DNA of 64,000 nucleotides from an uncultured Gammaproteobacteria bacterium (GTDB taxonomy: Bacteria; Pseudomonadota; Gammaproteobacteria; JAADHQ01). Each line of letters begins with the position of its first letter. Position 1 is the stretch's first letter. A program made the position numbers and the translations under genes. The notes beneath the pieces were generated by a model. The model was not told the origin of the DNA. It searched no databases and worked only from the letters and a program-made list of their open reading frames with translations. The stretch lies in NCBI GenBank assembly GCA_947258655.1, contig CAMYJD010000006.1, forward strand, positions 1 through 64,000, written 5' to 3'. Positions 1 through 8,338 of the stretch are shown here, piece after piece.

Positions 1-108
1 CAGAGTATTTTTGAATACATTGAAGTTTTTTATAACAGAAAACGCAGGCATGCTTTTTTAAACTACATGACACCTGTAGAATACGAAGAGAAATATGCCT
101 GTAATTAA
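1..108 (+). CDS. IS3-family transposase (OrfB), C-terminal fragment
   Basis: The last 35 residues of an IS3-family DDE transposase read from the window edge to the TAA at 106-108. The segment [16 protein letters not shown] followed by L-x-Y-x-x-P-x-E is the hallmark C-terminal part of the rve integrase core in IS3 OrfB proteins, just after the catalytic glutamate. The 5' part lies outside the window, so completeness and activity cannot be judged. The protein would cut and join the element ends. Confidence 0.8.
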   Translation, partial: QSIFEYIEVFYNRKRRHAFLNYMTPVEYEEKYACN

Positions 109-135
109 ATCGTCCGTTTTATTGGGGGAAGCTCA
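1..135 (+). mobile_element. Right end of an IS3-family insertion sequence
   Basis: The window opens inside an IS3-family element. The transposase C-terminus ends at 108, and the next 27 bases finish with GGGGGAAGCTCA, a typical IS3-family terminus ending in CA. The matching left terminus would start TGAGCTTCCCCCAATAAAAC and is not in the window. Immediately after 135 comes a palindromic repeat lacking the outer part of its left arm, so the element appears to have inserted into that repeat. The exact boundary is inferred from where identity with the repeat copy at 1191-1245 begins. Confidence 0.7.
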
Positions 136-178
136 GTGACAAATAAGAATCATTTGTATTTCGATTTGTCACCGACCC
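136..178. repeat. Palindromic repeat copy A, left arm truncated by IS
   Basis: These 43 bases are identical to 1200-1242. In the complete copy the arms are AAGGGGTCGGTGACAAA and its reverse complement around a 21-base loop. Here the left arm keeps only GTGACAAA because the IS3-family terminus abuts it at 135; the right arm and loop are intact. Confidence 0.85.
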
Positions 179-219
179 ATTGTTTCTTCAGTGCAGAGCA
201 ATTGATAATAAATAAGATA

Positions 220-1203
220 ATGTCATGGATTAAGTTCTTTTTACTTGTTATATATGTTGGTTCCCTTGCTGGTTGCATATCCCGTGTTGATGTACAGGAT
301 TCGAAACATCACATACTTGTGGACAGGATTCTGGACGTGCATGCCGGGGCGTACATCGACAAGGCGCAATTGTTCGAACGTATACATCGCAGTGATTACC
401 TGTTGCTTGGCGAGACTCACGACAATATGCATCATCATCAACTTCACGCATATATCATAGAACGATTAGCTCGAGGTCAACGGCAGGCCTCCGTCTCATT
501 CGAAATGATTAGTATTCAGCAGGGTGAGATGCTCAAGCAAGAAAGCTATTCGTCTTCCGATGAATTGATCGAAACGCTGAATCAGGTCAAAAACAAATGG
601 CCTTATGCACGTGACTATAAGGTCATTTTTGACAGCGTGCTGGCCGCAGGATTCGATATTCTGGCGGCCAATCTCGATCTTGACAGATTGATACGGATCG
701 CGATGCGGGGTGATGAAAATCTGCCTGAAGATATACGGCAGTTGTTAAAAACGACCCCATTTAGTGGAAAATACTTCGCCGACTTGCAAACCGAAATTGT
801 TGAGGCACATTGTAATATGTTGCCTGCGACTGCCATCCCGCCGATGGTGCAGGCGCAAAGGATCAGGGATGCAGTAATGAGCCTGAGTCTGCTTAACAGT
901 CATGCTAATATTAAAGTATTAATAGCCGGCAGCGGGCATACGCGTAGTGATCGTGGTGTGCCATTATATTTGCGTAACCACGATTCCGGCTCAACAATTG
1001 TTTCGATCGCCTTTATCGGGATCGACGAAGAGGCGGGTAAAATCGATGCCTATAAAAAACGTTGGGGCGGGCAGGGCGTGCCCTTCGATTTTGTCTGGTT
1101 TACTCCAGCAGTACATCGTCAGCAGCACCCTTGTGACAGCCTTCGTCAGCATGGTAAGCGCAAAAAGGGAGATGTGCAGGCAAAGCAGGAAAGGGGTCGG
1201 TGA
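220..1203 (+). CDS. ChaN-like haem-binding lipoprotein
   Basis: This 327-aa protein belongs to the ChaN/Tiki-like haem-binding uptake family. It starts with a lipoprotein signal (MSWIKFF, hydrophobic stretch, lipobox LAGC), so it should be lipid-anchored in the envelope. The family signature LLLGETHDN with following histidines lies about 50 residues after the cysteine; EAHCNMLP and MVQAQRIRDA match the later conserved block. ChaN homologues bind cofacial haem and are linked to iron uptake; that role here is inference. The reading frame is open from 136, but the ATG at 220 is chosen because it places the signal peptide at the N-terminus; residues upstream would come from the repeat. The stop codon lies inside the palindrome at 1191-1245, so the last residues (RGR) are repeat-encoded. 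The gene is convergent with the TrmO-like gene. Confidence 0.75.
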   Translation: MSWIKFFLLVIYVGSLAGCISRVDVQDSKHHILVDRILDVHAGAYIDKAQLFERIHRSDYLLLGETHDNMHHHQLHAYIIERLARGQRQASVSFEMISIQQGEMLKQESYSSSDELIETLNQVKNKWPYARDYKVIFDSVLAAGFDILAANLDLDRLIRIAMRGDENLPEDIRQLLKTTPFSGKYFADLQTEIVEAHCNMLPATAIPPMVQAQRIRDAVMSLSLLNSHANIKVLIAGSGHTRSDRGVPLYLRNHDSGSTIVSIAFIGIDEEAGKIDAYKKRWGGQGVPFDFVWFTPAVHRQQHPCDSLRQHGKRKKGDVQAKQERGR

Positions 1204-1245
1204 CAAATAAGAATCATTTGTATTTCGATTTGTCACCGACCCCTT
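1191..1245. repeat. Palindromic repeat copy B between convergent genes
   Basis: Perfect 17-bp arms (1191-1207 and 1229-1245) surround a 21-base loop. The right arm runs into a T tract to 1248, so it could act as a terminator for the plus-strand gene. Both flanking genes end inside it: stop TGA 1201-1203 on plus and 1214-1216 on minus. The loop and inner arms match copy A exactly; a related half-site is at 8157-8187. Confidence 0.9.
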
Positions 1246-1690
1246 TTTCCCAGTCAATCTGATCGTACCAGCCGCTTACCGGATCATGCATCTGATCGAA
1301 TTGTTTGACGTAGGGTTTGATATCCAACAACGGTGTGCCGTCTATGACGTCAATATCGTCACAATGTAATATATTGCCCTGTATTCTGTTCAGGGTCAGG
1401 ACGCTAATGCCGATCGGATTTGGCCGGGTCGGATAACGACTGGCAAATATTCCGTGTTCAGTCGACGGGTCAAAGCAAGGCCTGGCTTTCAGGCGTACCT
1501 CTGTCTGTCGATGGAAATAATACAATGCAAAGATGTGAGAGAATTCTTCCAGACCTTCCAGTCCATCGACAAACTGATTGAATATCCTGATCTGGCCCTT
1601 GCGGCCGTCAATGCTGGGCTGCCTGCCACCACTGCGTGGATCATGAAAGGATGAATGAATAATGCCAATTGCATTGATTGAATAATTCAT
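1214..1690 (-). CDS. trmO: TrmO/TsaA-like (UPF0066) tRNA methyltransferase
   Basis: A 158-aa protein of the TsaA/TrmO family, whose characterised members methylate N6-threonylcarbamoyl-adenosine at position 37 of tRNA using S-adenosylmethionine. The N-terminal IGIIHSSF strand, then SRYPTRPNPIGIS, the family's most conserved block, and LDIKPY near the end are all present. It is shorter than E. coli YaeB (about 235 aa) and corresponds to the single-domain form, so the substrate is less certain. The start at 1690 follows AAGGA with 7-base spacing; the open frame continues upstream without a better site. The last residues (GVGDKSKYK) are encoded by the palindromic repeat, so the native C-terminus may have been replaced. 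Confidence 0.75.
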   Translation of the reverse strand: MNYSINAIGIIHSSFHDPRSGGRQPSIDGRKGQIRIFNQFVDGLEGLEEFSHIFALYYFHRQTEVRLKARPCFDPSTEHGIFASRYPTRPNPIGISVLTLNRIQGNILHCDDIDVIDGTPLLDIKPYVKQFDQMHDPVSGWYDQIDWEKGVGDKSKYK

Positions 1691-1719
1691 GATGATTCCT
1701 TGTTTCCATATCTTATGTC

Positions 1720-1747
1720 GGTGTGCCTGCGTGCATGCAGGCACACC
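1720..1747. terminator. GC-rich hairpin downstream of mtoX
   Basis: GGTGTGCCTGC pairs perfectly with GCAGGCACACC over 11 bp around a 6-base loop. It lies 18 bases past the mtoX stop on the minus strand and before the TrmO-like start. There is no clear U tract on either strand, so it may be an mRNA 3'-end stabiliser rather than an intrinsic terminator. Confidence 0.5.
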
Positions 1748-1764
1748 GTGAGCATAGAATCTCG

Positions 1765-3258
1765 CTAGTGGAAACCACCTCCTGGAGTGGCGGCCGGATC
1801 AAAAAAGATCTGATGTGGACCGGCAGGCCCTATCGTGTTTTTCTTCTGGATGTTGCTGGTATCGACGATGAAATCAAGATCGGGTTGCATGCCACCCTGG
1901 GTGTGGTCGATATTAATTTTGCGCACACTATAACTGATGTTTCTGGTAACGCCTGGCGGAAATTCAGTATCGTCCCAGCCGCTGAGCAGGCTGTTACCGT
2001 AGTAGAGTCGTTTGTTATCCAGGCTCAGACGCATCATCTGTGCATACGGAGTGTCTACCTGGGCAACCAGCACGGGATGGAAAGGATCCTCGATATTCCA
2101 TTGCTGGATATTTCCGCCCTCGGGGACTCCACCTCCTACCCAGTTGGCGACGTACAGAAACTTATCGTCAGTGGAGAGGATGATATCCGTGGGGGTCGAG
2201 AACTGGGGAAGCTGGATCGCTACCTGGAACTTGTAGAAACCATCACCGTCCATATCGCTCCACATCCATATTTCGTCGGTACCGGGGGCGTTGGTATAGC
2301 CGATTGGAACACCGTGTTCATTCAGCCAGCGTACCTCGAGTGCGCCACTATTCGGGCTTAATTTAACCCGCTGGATGACTTTTTCTTTCTGCAGATCCCA
2401 GACATAGACTTCATCACCGAGACCGGCCACATTGATAGGGCCTTCGATGTCACGTGGCAAACCAAACGTGGTCGAGATCATGCGGTTCAGCTCGGGTTTG
2501 TAGCCGGCATCGTACATATAGGTCGGGCCTATGCGTTCGTGGTTGCGTCTGGCGCTGGGTCCGAAATCACGCAGGTATTCACCCGTTTCTCCGCATACCT
2601 CTATGATACCGCCGGGCGCCGTTGTTTCCGTATCCGCTCCCAGCATCGTGACCAGATTGTTGCCATTGGGAAGGCCTATAACGGTATGAGGATCCTGGTA
2701 CTTACTGTCCTTTACCAGATCTTCATAGACACTTTCGACATAAGGTTTGCGCGGATCATCAAGATTGACGATATGCATTCTGCTCGAGAACAGGCCAGGA
2801 ATGATCAGTTTGCTGCGGTCCGCGTTATAACCGAAATGATGCACCTCGTCACCGATATTCGGCAGGTCCATGCGATGTATGATTTTTCCATATTCCTCCT
2901 CGTTGCCGGGGTTGGCACCGATAACAAGTAACATGTCAGGGTCTGTTTCCCCGCCTTGATTGATGGTGCCAACATAGAGGAATTCCTCCTGCACCGGTAC
3001 AATCGTTTCCTCTTCTACATTTTCCCAGTCTATCTTTTTGGTCTTGCACAAGCCTTTACCCTTTCCCTTGTTGAGTTTGGGTTCAGATTTTTGTATTCCA
3101 TGCTGGTGCTTGTGTTTACCATAACCTGAACCATCTTTAGCATAGGCCGGATTTAGAGCCAGACCTGCGCAACATATCAGCGCAGTGCCGAGGATACTTT
3201 TCCCGGCGTTCAGGGCATTAGCGATATCTGAGTGACTATATTTTCGTATCCAGAACAT
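1765..3258 (-). CDS. mtoX: Methanethiol oxidase / selenium-binding protein (SBP56), exported
   Basis: A 497-aa protein of the SBP56/SBP1 family, the methanethiol oxidase that converts methanethiol, O2 and water to formaldehyde, H2S and H2O2 with copper. The sequence runs as the family's seven-bladed propeller, with the C-terminal signature GPAGPHQIFFDP and internal DPHTV and STPTDI blocks. An N-terminal signal peptide (hydrophobic ILGTALICCAGLAL, cleavage near AYA) points to the periplasm, followed by a Lys/His/Gly-rich linker before the catalytic domain. Two in-frame ATGs exist (3264, 3258); the AAGGAG touches the first and sits 6 bases before the second, so 3258 is preferred. It stands alone on the minus strand. 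Methylated sulfur degradation is the likely role (inference). Confidence 0.8.
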   Translation of the reverse strand: MFWIRKYSHSDIANALNAGKSILGTALICCAGLALNPAYAKDGSGYGKHKHQHGIQKSEPKLNKGKGKGLCKTKKIDWENVEEETIVPVQEEFLYVGTINQGGETDPDMLLVIGANPGNEEEYGKIIHRMDLPNIGDEVHHFGYNADRSKLIIPGLFSSRMHIVNLDDPRKPYVESVYEDLVKDSKYQDPHTVIGLPNGNNLVTMLGADTETTAPGGIIEVCGETGEYLRDFGPSARRNHERIGPTYMYDAGYKPELNRMISTTFGLPRDIEGPINVAGLGDEVYVWDLQKEKVIQRVKLSPNSGALEVRWLNEHGVPIGYTNAPGTDEIWMWSDMDGDGFYKFQVAIQLPQFSTPTDIILSTDDKFLYVANWVGGGVPEGGNIQQWNIEDPFHPVLVAQVDTPYAQMMRLSLDNKRLYYGNSLLSGWDDTEFPPGVTRNISYSVRKINIDHTQGGMQPDLDFIVDTSNIQKKNTIGPAGPHQIFFDPAATPGGGFH

Positions 3259-3824
3259 CTCCATCTCCTTTTTGTTTTGCGACTGCTGCTATTAGGAAGG
3301 AGAGATGTCACTGCGATGTAACGTAAAGATTATTTTTTAGTCACGAATTTATATCCTTAATGGTACATAACGGTAGCAGGCAAGAAGGGATAGCGCTGTA
3401 GAGTTCTGTTCTGTTATACCCATGCAAATCAACAGCCGCACATTGGTAAAATACATTAATGTAGTGAATTTATTCATGCCAGCTAGCATGTTGTGTGATA
3501 GGCGCCAATGGGCAAGGTGTTAATATTAAATTAACATATATCGTTATAATTTAATAAGACTAGACGCCGAAGTTTTTATATCATCCCAAAAATTTGAATC
3601 AGGGTATCTGTAGGCTAAATATAAACTAATAATATCAACCAGTTAATTCATTTCCCTGGTATTTTGTTTGGGTTCTTCATAATAACCATAAAATTAAGAT
3701 GCCCCTCTTAAAACGCAGTCGTCCCCGGCCGTAAAAATACCTGACAAATGTAATAAACATTAAATCCTGTTGATGGCCACCTGCATCTGACAGCCACGAA
3801 CAAAGACAAGAATGGAGATTAGAT
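3259..3824. other. Divergent intergenic region, AT-rich
   Basis: This 566-bp gap separates mtoX from the 840-aa lipoprotein gene. It is AT-rich, with TATAAT at 3545-3550 but no convincing -35 partner at standard spacing. No ORF, RNA gene or repeat was recognised. It should hold the divergent promoters. Confidence 0.4.
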
Positions 3825-6347
3825 ATGACGTTTCGATCCGATTTCAAGCCAAGCGTGTTTGCAACAACCCTGCTGCTACTCAGTGCCTGTGGTGGCGGAG
3901 GAGGAGGTTCAACGGGTAGTGGCTCGGGATCGGGGGGTGGCGGTGCCACAGTAAGCGGCGTGGTACTGCCTTCTGAAATGAGTGTCGTTACCAGTAGTGA
4001 TGATGGTGGTGCCAGTGTGTCGGGTGTCCTGCTCAATTATGCATCCGTAACAGGCATCCTGACCAGCCAGAGTTTCGACACGGGTAGCGATTATGCGAGC
4101 GACAAGACCAATACCTATGTCTTCGATGAATCCATGCAAGGTGTCGGCACAGTAAACATGCTGCTGTGCCTGATGGACCAGACTGGTGCATCGAAGATGG
4201 TCAACAAGGGTTCCTATGTTGCCCTGGTCGATGAAGATAAGTGTGAGCAGGGCTCAAACCAGAGCAGTGCTGGCAGTACAGGTCAGTCCAGTGGTGGTAA
4301 GGCCAAGGAATATAATCGCTGGGTAGTGCAGTCCACACGTGCAAGCAATGATGACCCGATGCTAGTCAATGCCTGGGTCGCTGGCATCGAAGGGCCGGGC
4401 CAGGTCGGCATGAATATCGTGGTCGAGGTCGAGGCGCGAGATGGCGTGTCTGCTGCAAAGCCTTTCGGTGACTTTACGATGAATTTCCGTGGTGTGAATG
4501 CCATCGATAATTCAACCATTGTCATGGAAGGTACGCTAAAGACTGTATTTGACCAGGAAAATAACTTCAAATTCTCTTATATAAACCTCGGCGGTGACAG
4601 CGCGCCAAACGGTCCCGGTAATACAGGAACAGATTTCACGGAGAAGGCCTTTGTTGTACTCGATGATGCTGATGGCGACAGTGGTGTCGCACGTCTTAGT
4701 CACAGCTTTTCCATGAGTGGTGGCCCATTTGGTACGGTAACTGAAGGTGAGGAATTCCAGGTCGCATATGATCCTGCCTATCTGCTGCGCAAGGAAGCCG
4801 ATGTTGATGGTGAGCCGCCGCATACGCCGGTATGTCTTGATCGCTCGAGCTTTAACACCCATGTATGGCGCTATAACCTCTATCATCGTGATGCCGGAAC
4901 CTACCGCGGCAATGCAGTGACTGCAGGACAACGCGTTGAATTGAATTCAGGTTTCCCGATCCGTTACACCAGTGGCGACAACAGCTATGATGGCTATATC
5001 AGTTACTGGGGCCTGTGGGTAGACGGCGACCAGAACCTGACTGATGGCGCCAGTGTCGAAAAAGTAAGCTATGATGATGAAGTATCAACATCAGAGACAT
5101 ATACCGTTAACGTCAGTAAGGGTCGTCTGATGCGTCGCACAGCCAGCACAATTGGTCTGGAGAAGCTTGTTGGGCAGCAGTTGTTGTACTGGGGTTCCCT
5201 GCCTGGTAACTCAAACAACTCCGCGCCCAATTTTGGTGAATGGGCGGTGCAAATCGACAGTAACAGCTATGCCTTCATGGTCGTAGGCAGTGTCGAGTTT
5301 GGAGAAAATGGACCAACGGTCACAAACCTTGACACACCGGTTGATATTACGCCAAGCACTCAAGGAGAAAACCTGAATCTGTGGTCCGATTCTCTGGGCG
5401 GTAGTATCAATTACGTCCATGATACCGAGATCGCTGCTGCTTCGCGTATAATGACATTCTATGGTGAAGAGGTCGTTTATCCAAACGACTCGGCCCTGTT
5501 TGCAAACGGTAGCGATGTGACTGTCTATTGCTATGATCGTTGCCTGAAGGGTGGTCTGAGTCAGAGTGATGTCGATACTGCCAATGGTGAAAATGATATG
5601 TATCATCCAACAGCTAACTCGGCCTATCAGTATACACTGACATCTACCGGCGGCAAGATGGTACTGTTCGATCATCTGGATAAAGTGGTCGATTTTTCTG
5701 CCTTGAATATGAATGCGATAGGGCATCAATGGGGTATCAACAGTGGTGAGATGGTGACTAGCCTGGATGGTATCGAAAATCCATGGGATGTGTATGGTGC
5801 TGCAACCAGTTATCGCTGGGAAAGTGGTAGCAATAACTGGAATCAGCTGGTTACTGTTACTGACAGTAACAATGTCATTGCTACATTCGACAAGCCTATC
5901 CAGTTCACATATACACTGGATGCCGGTGATGAGGCCAATGGTGACAGCTCGCATGTTGGCGATGTCTTCCGTCTCGAGTATGGTGGTAATGGTGACCTGT
6001 GGGGGTTCCCGTGGGAAAGTGAAGAAGGATGCAACTTTGAGACTGACAATTGCCGCTGGTATCCTGCAGCCACGCTGAAGACAGGTGTGGAATTGACGGA
6101 TTCCAACAATAATGCCTATGTGCTCAAGCAGATAGAGCGTGAACAGAGCTTCAATGACGCAGTGCTGGCAAGTTGCACCGATGCACATACCGGCAGCCCG
6201 AATGGCCTCAACCTGGATGGCGCCTCTGCGCTGGCCTTGCCAAGCACTATTGATGCTGCCGTCAGTAATACCTGGGTTGATAAACCAACTCCGACGAATG
6301 ATGCGCCTGCCGTTATCGAAGGTGTTCTGCAAGCGTCAGAATCCTGA
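3825..6347 (+). CDS. Large lipoprotein with glycine-rich linker, unknown function
   Basis: An 840-aa predicted lipoprotein. The signal peptide ends in lipobox LLSAC, and the acylated cysteine is followed by a run of glycines and a Gly/Ser linker of about 25 residues, a common spacer that holds a globular domain away from the outer membrane. The rest is rich in Asp, Asn, Ser and Thr with beta-type patterning and no transmembrane segment. Scattered cysteine pairs (for example CYDRC near the middle, CTD near the end) suggest disulfides. No family was recognised. GGAGA 8 bases upstream supports the start. A terminator follows at 6372, so it is probably monocistronic. Adhesin or surface sensor are possible roles, without direct evidence. 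Confidence 0.6.
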   Translation: MTFRSDFKPSVFATTLLLLSACGGGGGGSTGSGSGSGGGGATVSGVVLPSEMSVVTSSDDGGASVSGVLLNYASVTGILTSQSFDTGSDYASDKTNTYVFDESMQGVGTVNMLLCLMDQTGASKMVNKGSYVALVDEDKCEQGSNQSSAGSTGQSSGGKAKEYNRWVVQSTRASNDDPMLVNAWVAGIEGPGQVGMNIVVEVEARDGVSAAKPFGDFTMNFRGVNAIDNSTIVMEGTLKTVFDQENNFKFSYINLGGDSAPNGPGNTGTDFTEKAFVVLDDADGDSGVARLSHSFSMSGGPFGTVTEGEEFQVAYDPAYLLRKEADVDGEPPHTPVCLDRSSFNTHVWRYNLYHRDAGTYRGNAVTAGQRVELNSGFPIRYTSGDNSYDGYISYWGLWVDGDQNLTDGASVEKVSYDDEVSTSETYTVNVSKGRLMRRTASTIGLEKLVGQQLLYWGSLPGNSNNSAPNFGEWAVQIDSNSYAFMVVGSVEFGENGPTVTNLDTPVDITPSTQGENLNLWSDSLGGSINYVHDTEIAAASRIMTFYGEEVVYPNDSALFANGSDVTVYCYDRCLKGGLSQSDVDTANGENDMYHPTANSAYQYTLTSTGGKMVLFDHLDKVVDFSALNMNAIGHQWGINSGEMVTSLDGIENPWDVYGAATSYRWESGSNNWNQLVTVTDSNNVIATFDKPIQFTYTLDAGDEANGDSSHVGDVFRLEYGGNGDLWGFPWESEEGCNFETDNCRWYPAATLKTGVELTDSNNNAYVLKQIEREQSFNDAVLASCTDAHTGSPNGLNLDGASALALPSTIDAAVSNTWVDKPTPTNDAPAVIEGVLQASES

Positions 6348-6371
6348 GTCATACTGCAAAGGAGTGAAATA

Positions 6372-6402
6372 CCCCGGTCGCACAGGCGGTCGGGGTTTTT
6401 TT
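6372..6402 (+). terminator. Intrinsic terminator
   Basis: A 9-bp stem including two G-U pairs (6372-6380 with 6387-6395) around a 6-base loop is followed by seven T residues. It ends the large lipoprotein transcript. Confidence 0.8.
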
Positions 6403-6540
6403 AATGAAAATATCTATGCAAGTAATATAATAAATACTAGACTATAGGAGACTCAGGGCACGGTGTAAGGATAGACAATCTGTAACAGTAGATGCCTACA
6501 ATACTAAAAAACATATATTACTGACGAGACCTCCAGTCGC

Positions 6541-7371
6541 ATGCTAATACTATTAAAGCGCAATAGTCGTTTCTGTAAACTACTAATTTCTATATCTGTG
6601 TTACTTGGTATGGCATTGCCACATGCCGGCATGGCGCAACCGCCAAACCGCACACTTAACATGAAGCTTGGCCTGGGCGCGGCCAGTTTCAATTACGAGG
6701 AAACGTTAGGCGGTAGCCAGGTCAATGCAGAAGATGGCATATTGCCAGGCCTGTATATATCCTTTAAAGAATATCGCAAGCGCGTGTATGGTGAGTTTGT
6801 CCTCACTTTTTACGGTGGCAACGTGGATTACGCCGGCCAGGCGCAAGATAGTCTGGGTAATTTTCTTGGTCTCGTCACAACGGATACCGATACCCAGTTA
6901 CTTGATCTGAATTATAGGGTTGGCAGCTATTATACGCGTGCTTTGGAATTGTATGGTGGGCTCGGTTATCGTTATTGGCAACGCGAAATAAATCCTGCCA
7001 GCCTGTCAAATGGCACGCCGGTTGCTGGTCTGCTGGAGCGTTTTACCTGGTTTTATGGTTTGGCGGGCGCAAGCTATCATTTTAATACCGGTTCAAATAT
7101 GGACATCGCTGTAAACCTGCAGGCACGGCGCATGTTCAGGCCGAAGGTTAATGCCAAAAATCCGACGATCATCGCAAACATCGAGCCTGATGAAAAGTGG
7201 GGCTACGAATTGACGGTACCGGTTACGATTAGGATACGCTCGCCATATACGCTGACCATTGAACCTTTTTACAAACAATGGCGACTCGACCAGGCCAGTG
7301 ACAGCAGTGGCAACACCCTGCCTGACAATGACACGGATACCTATGGTGTTAACTTTATCCTGGGTTGGTAA
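6541..7371 (+). CDS. Outer-membrane beta-barrel protein
   Basis: A 276-aa exported protein. A signal peptide with cleavage near GMAQ precedes alternating hydrophobic/aromatic strands typical of a small outer-membrane barrel (for example KLGLGAASF, VYGEFVLTFYGG, YGGLGYRYW, YGLAGASYHF), and the last residue is tryptophan, a recognition feature for the Bam complex. No specific family was identified; channel or structural roles are equally possible. Long internal loops are rich in Asp and Asn. It stands alone after the terminator at 6402. No strong ribosome site was seen before 6541; a later ATG at 6610 would destroy the signal peptide. Confidence 0.65.
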   Translation: MLILLKRNSRFCKLLISISVLLGMALPHAGMAQPPNRTLNMKLGLGAASFNYEETLGGSQVNAEDGILPGLYISFKEYRKRVYGEFVLTFYGGNVDYAGQAQDSLGNFLGLVTTDTDTQLLDLNYRVGSYYTRALELYGGLGYRYWQREINPASLSNGTPVAGLLERFTWFYGLAGASYHFNTGSNMDIAVNLQARRMFRPKVNAKNPTIIANIEPDEKWGYELTVPVTIRIRSPYTLTIEPFYKQWRLDQASDSSGNTLPDNDTDTYGVNFILGW

Positions 7372-7647
7372 AGATATGCACTTGATGGTGTAACATGGTG
7401 TCATTTAATTATGATGCCCGCTCACCCAATAAAATTGAAGAGCTCATTCATTGCGAAAATGCGTGCCAGTCCCGGTACTATTTTACTTCATTATGCAGGG
7501 ATTACTTCGTATATCGAAATGACAGTTTTAGGGCCCGAATAGCTTAAGTTAATGCAATTCTGCTCAAAAAGTAACTATTGGAAGTATCTGCTATCCCGAA
7601 TATTTCCTGTTTTGATTACAAAGCCGGGTATAGTAAAGGTGCAAACA

Positions 7648-8013
7648 GTGAATAACAGGCAGAAGTCATTGCGTAAACTGTCTCAGCTGGCGATAGTTAT
7701 GCTATTGTGCACGGTTTCAGGCTGTGCCTCTGTAAACGGATCCCGGAACAAGGATGCCTGGTTTGCTCATGATAAGGCAAAACATTTTGTTGTGTCAGCC
7801 GCAATCGGTGCCGGCAGCGCTAGAATCCTAAAAAACAACGGCCGCAGTGCCTGTGATGCAGCAACAGCGGGTATTGGCATTAGTCTGACTATTGGGGCCG
7901 GAAAAGAATACTACGATAAATATATTCGTAAAAAATACTGGAGCTGGAAAGATATGTTCTGGAATCTTGTCGGTGGCACGGTGGGCAGCCACGTGGCTAC
8001 TGGTTGTCACTAA
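7648..8013 (+). CDS. Small lipoprotein, DUF2279/YfiM-like
   Basis: A 121-aa predicted lipoprotein starting at a GTG. The upstream open frame to 7552 has no signal-like sequence; from GTG 7648, preceded by AAAGG 9 bases away, the protein has a basic n-region (RQKSLRK), a hydrophobic core and lipobox VSGC. The mature part carries AWFAHDKAKHF, the YfiM/DUF2279 signature, then a glycine-rich hydrophobic stretch and GAGKEYYDK. Homologues are envelope proteins of unknown function. Confidence 0.65.
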   Translation: MNNRQKSLRKLSQLAIVMLLCTVSGCASVNGSRNKDAWFAHDKAKHFVVSAAIGAGSARILKNNGRSACDAATAGIGISLTIGAGKEYYDKYIRKKYWSWKDMFWNLVGGTVGSHVATGCH

Positions 8014-8156
8014 ACTTGTTGGTGTAGCTGCAGAGATAAATAGAATGTGTCGGTGTAATGCTTCCATCTATATTAGGGCTGATAATATTTTTGGCGATAT
8101 AAATGAAAATTTCATATTAATTTTCAATCTGGATTGATGATAAATATAAATATAAA

Positions 8157-8187
8157 TGATTCTCAGTTTTCACCGACCCCTTTTTTT
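8157..8187 (+). repeat. Half-site of the GGGGTCGGTGA palindrome with T tract
   Basis: TTTTCACCGACCCC followed by seven T residues matches the right arm of the palindrome at 1229-1245, and ATGATTCTC just upstream resembles the loop. The left arm is missing. It lies in the gap before the secreted-protein gene at 8339. Confidence 0.6.
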
Positions 8188-8338
8188 GCCTTTTTTTGTT
8201 TTTTGTTATCTTGTATCTGACTGTTTTGATCTGGAATACCAGTAGATGATTTGGATTTATATAGAAGGATCTCTGTTTTAGCGTTATCATTATAATGTAT
8301 TGGTGTGTAAATATAATAAAATGCGGGGTGGGCGAGCA

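Noticed and set aside
5211-6332. 373-codon minus-strand frame inside the 840-aa lipoprotein gene
   Set aside because: It is a shadow of the plus-strand gene, which has signal peptide, ribosome site and terminator.
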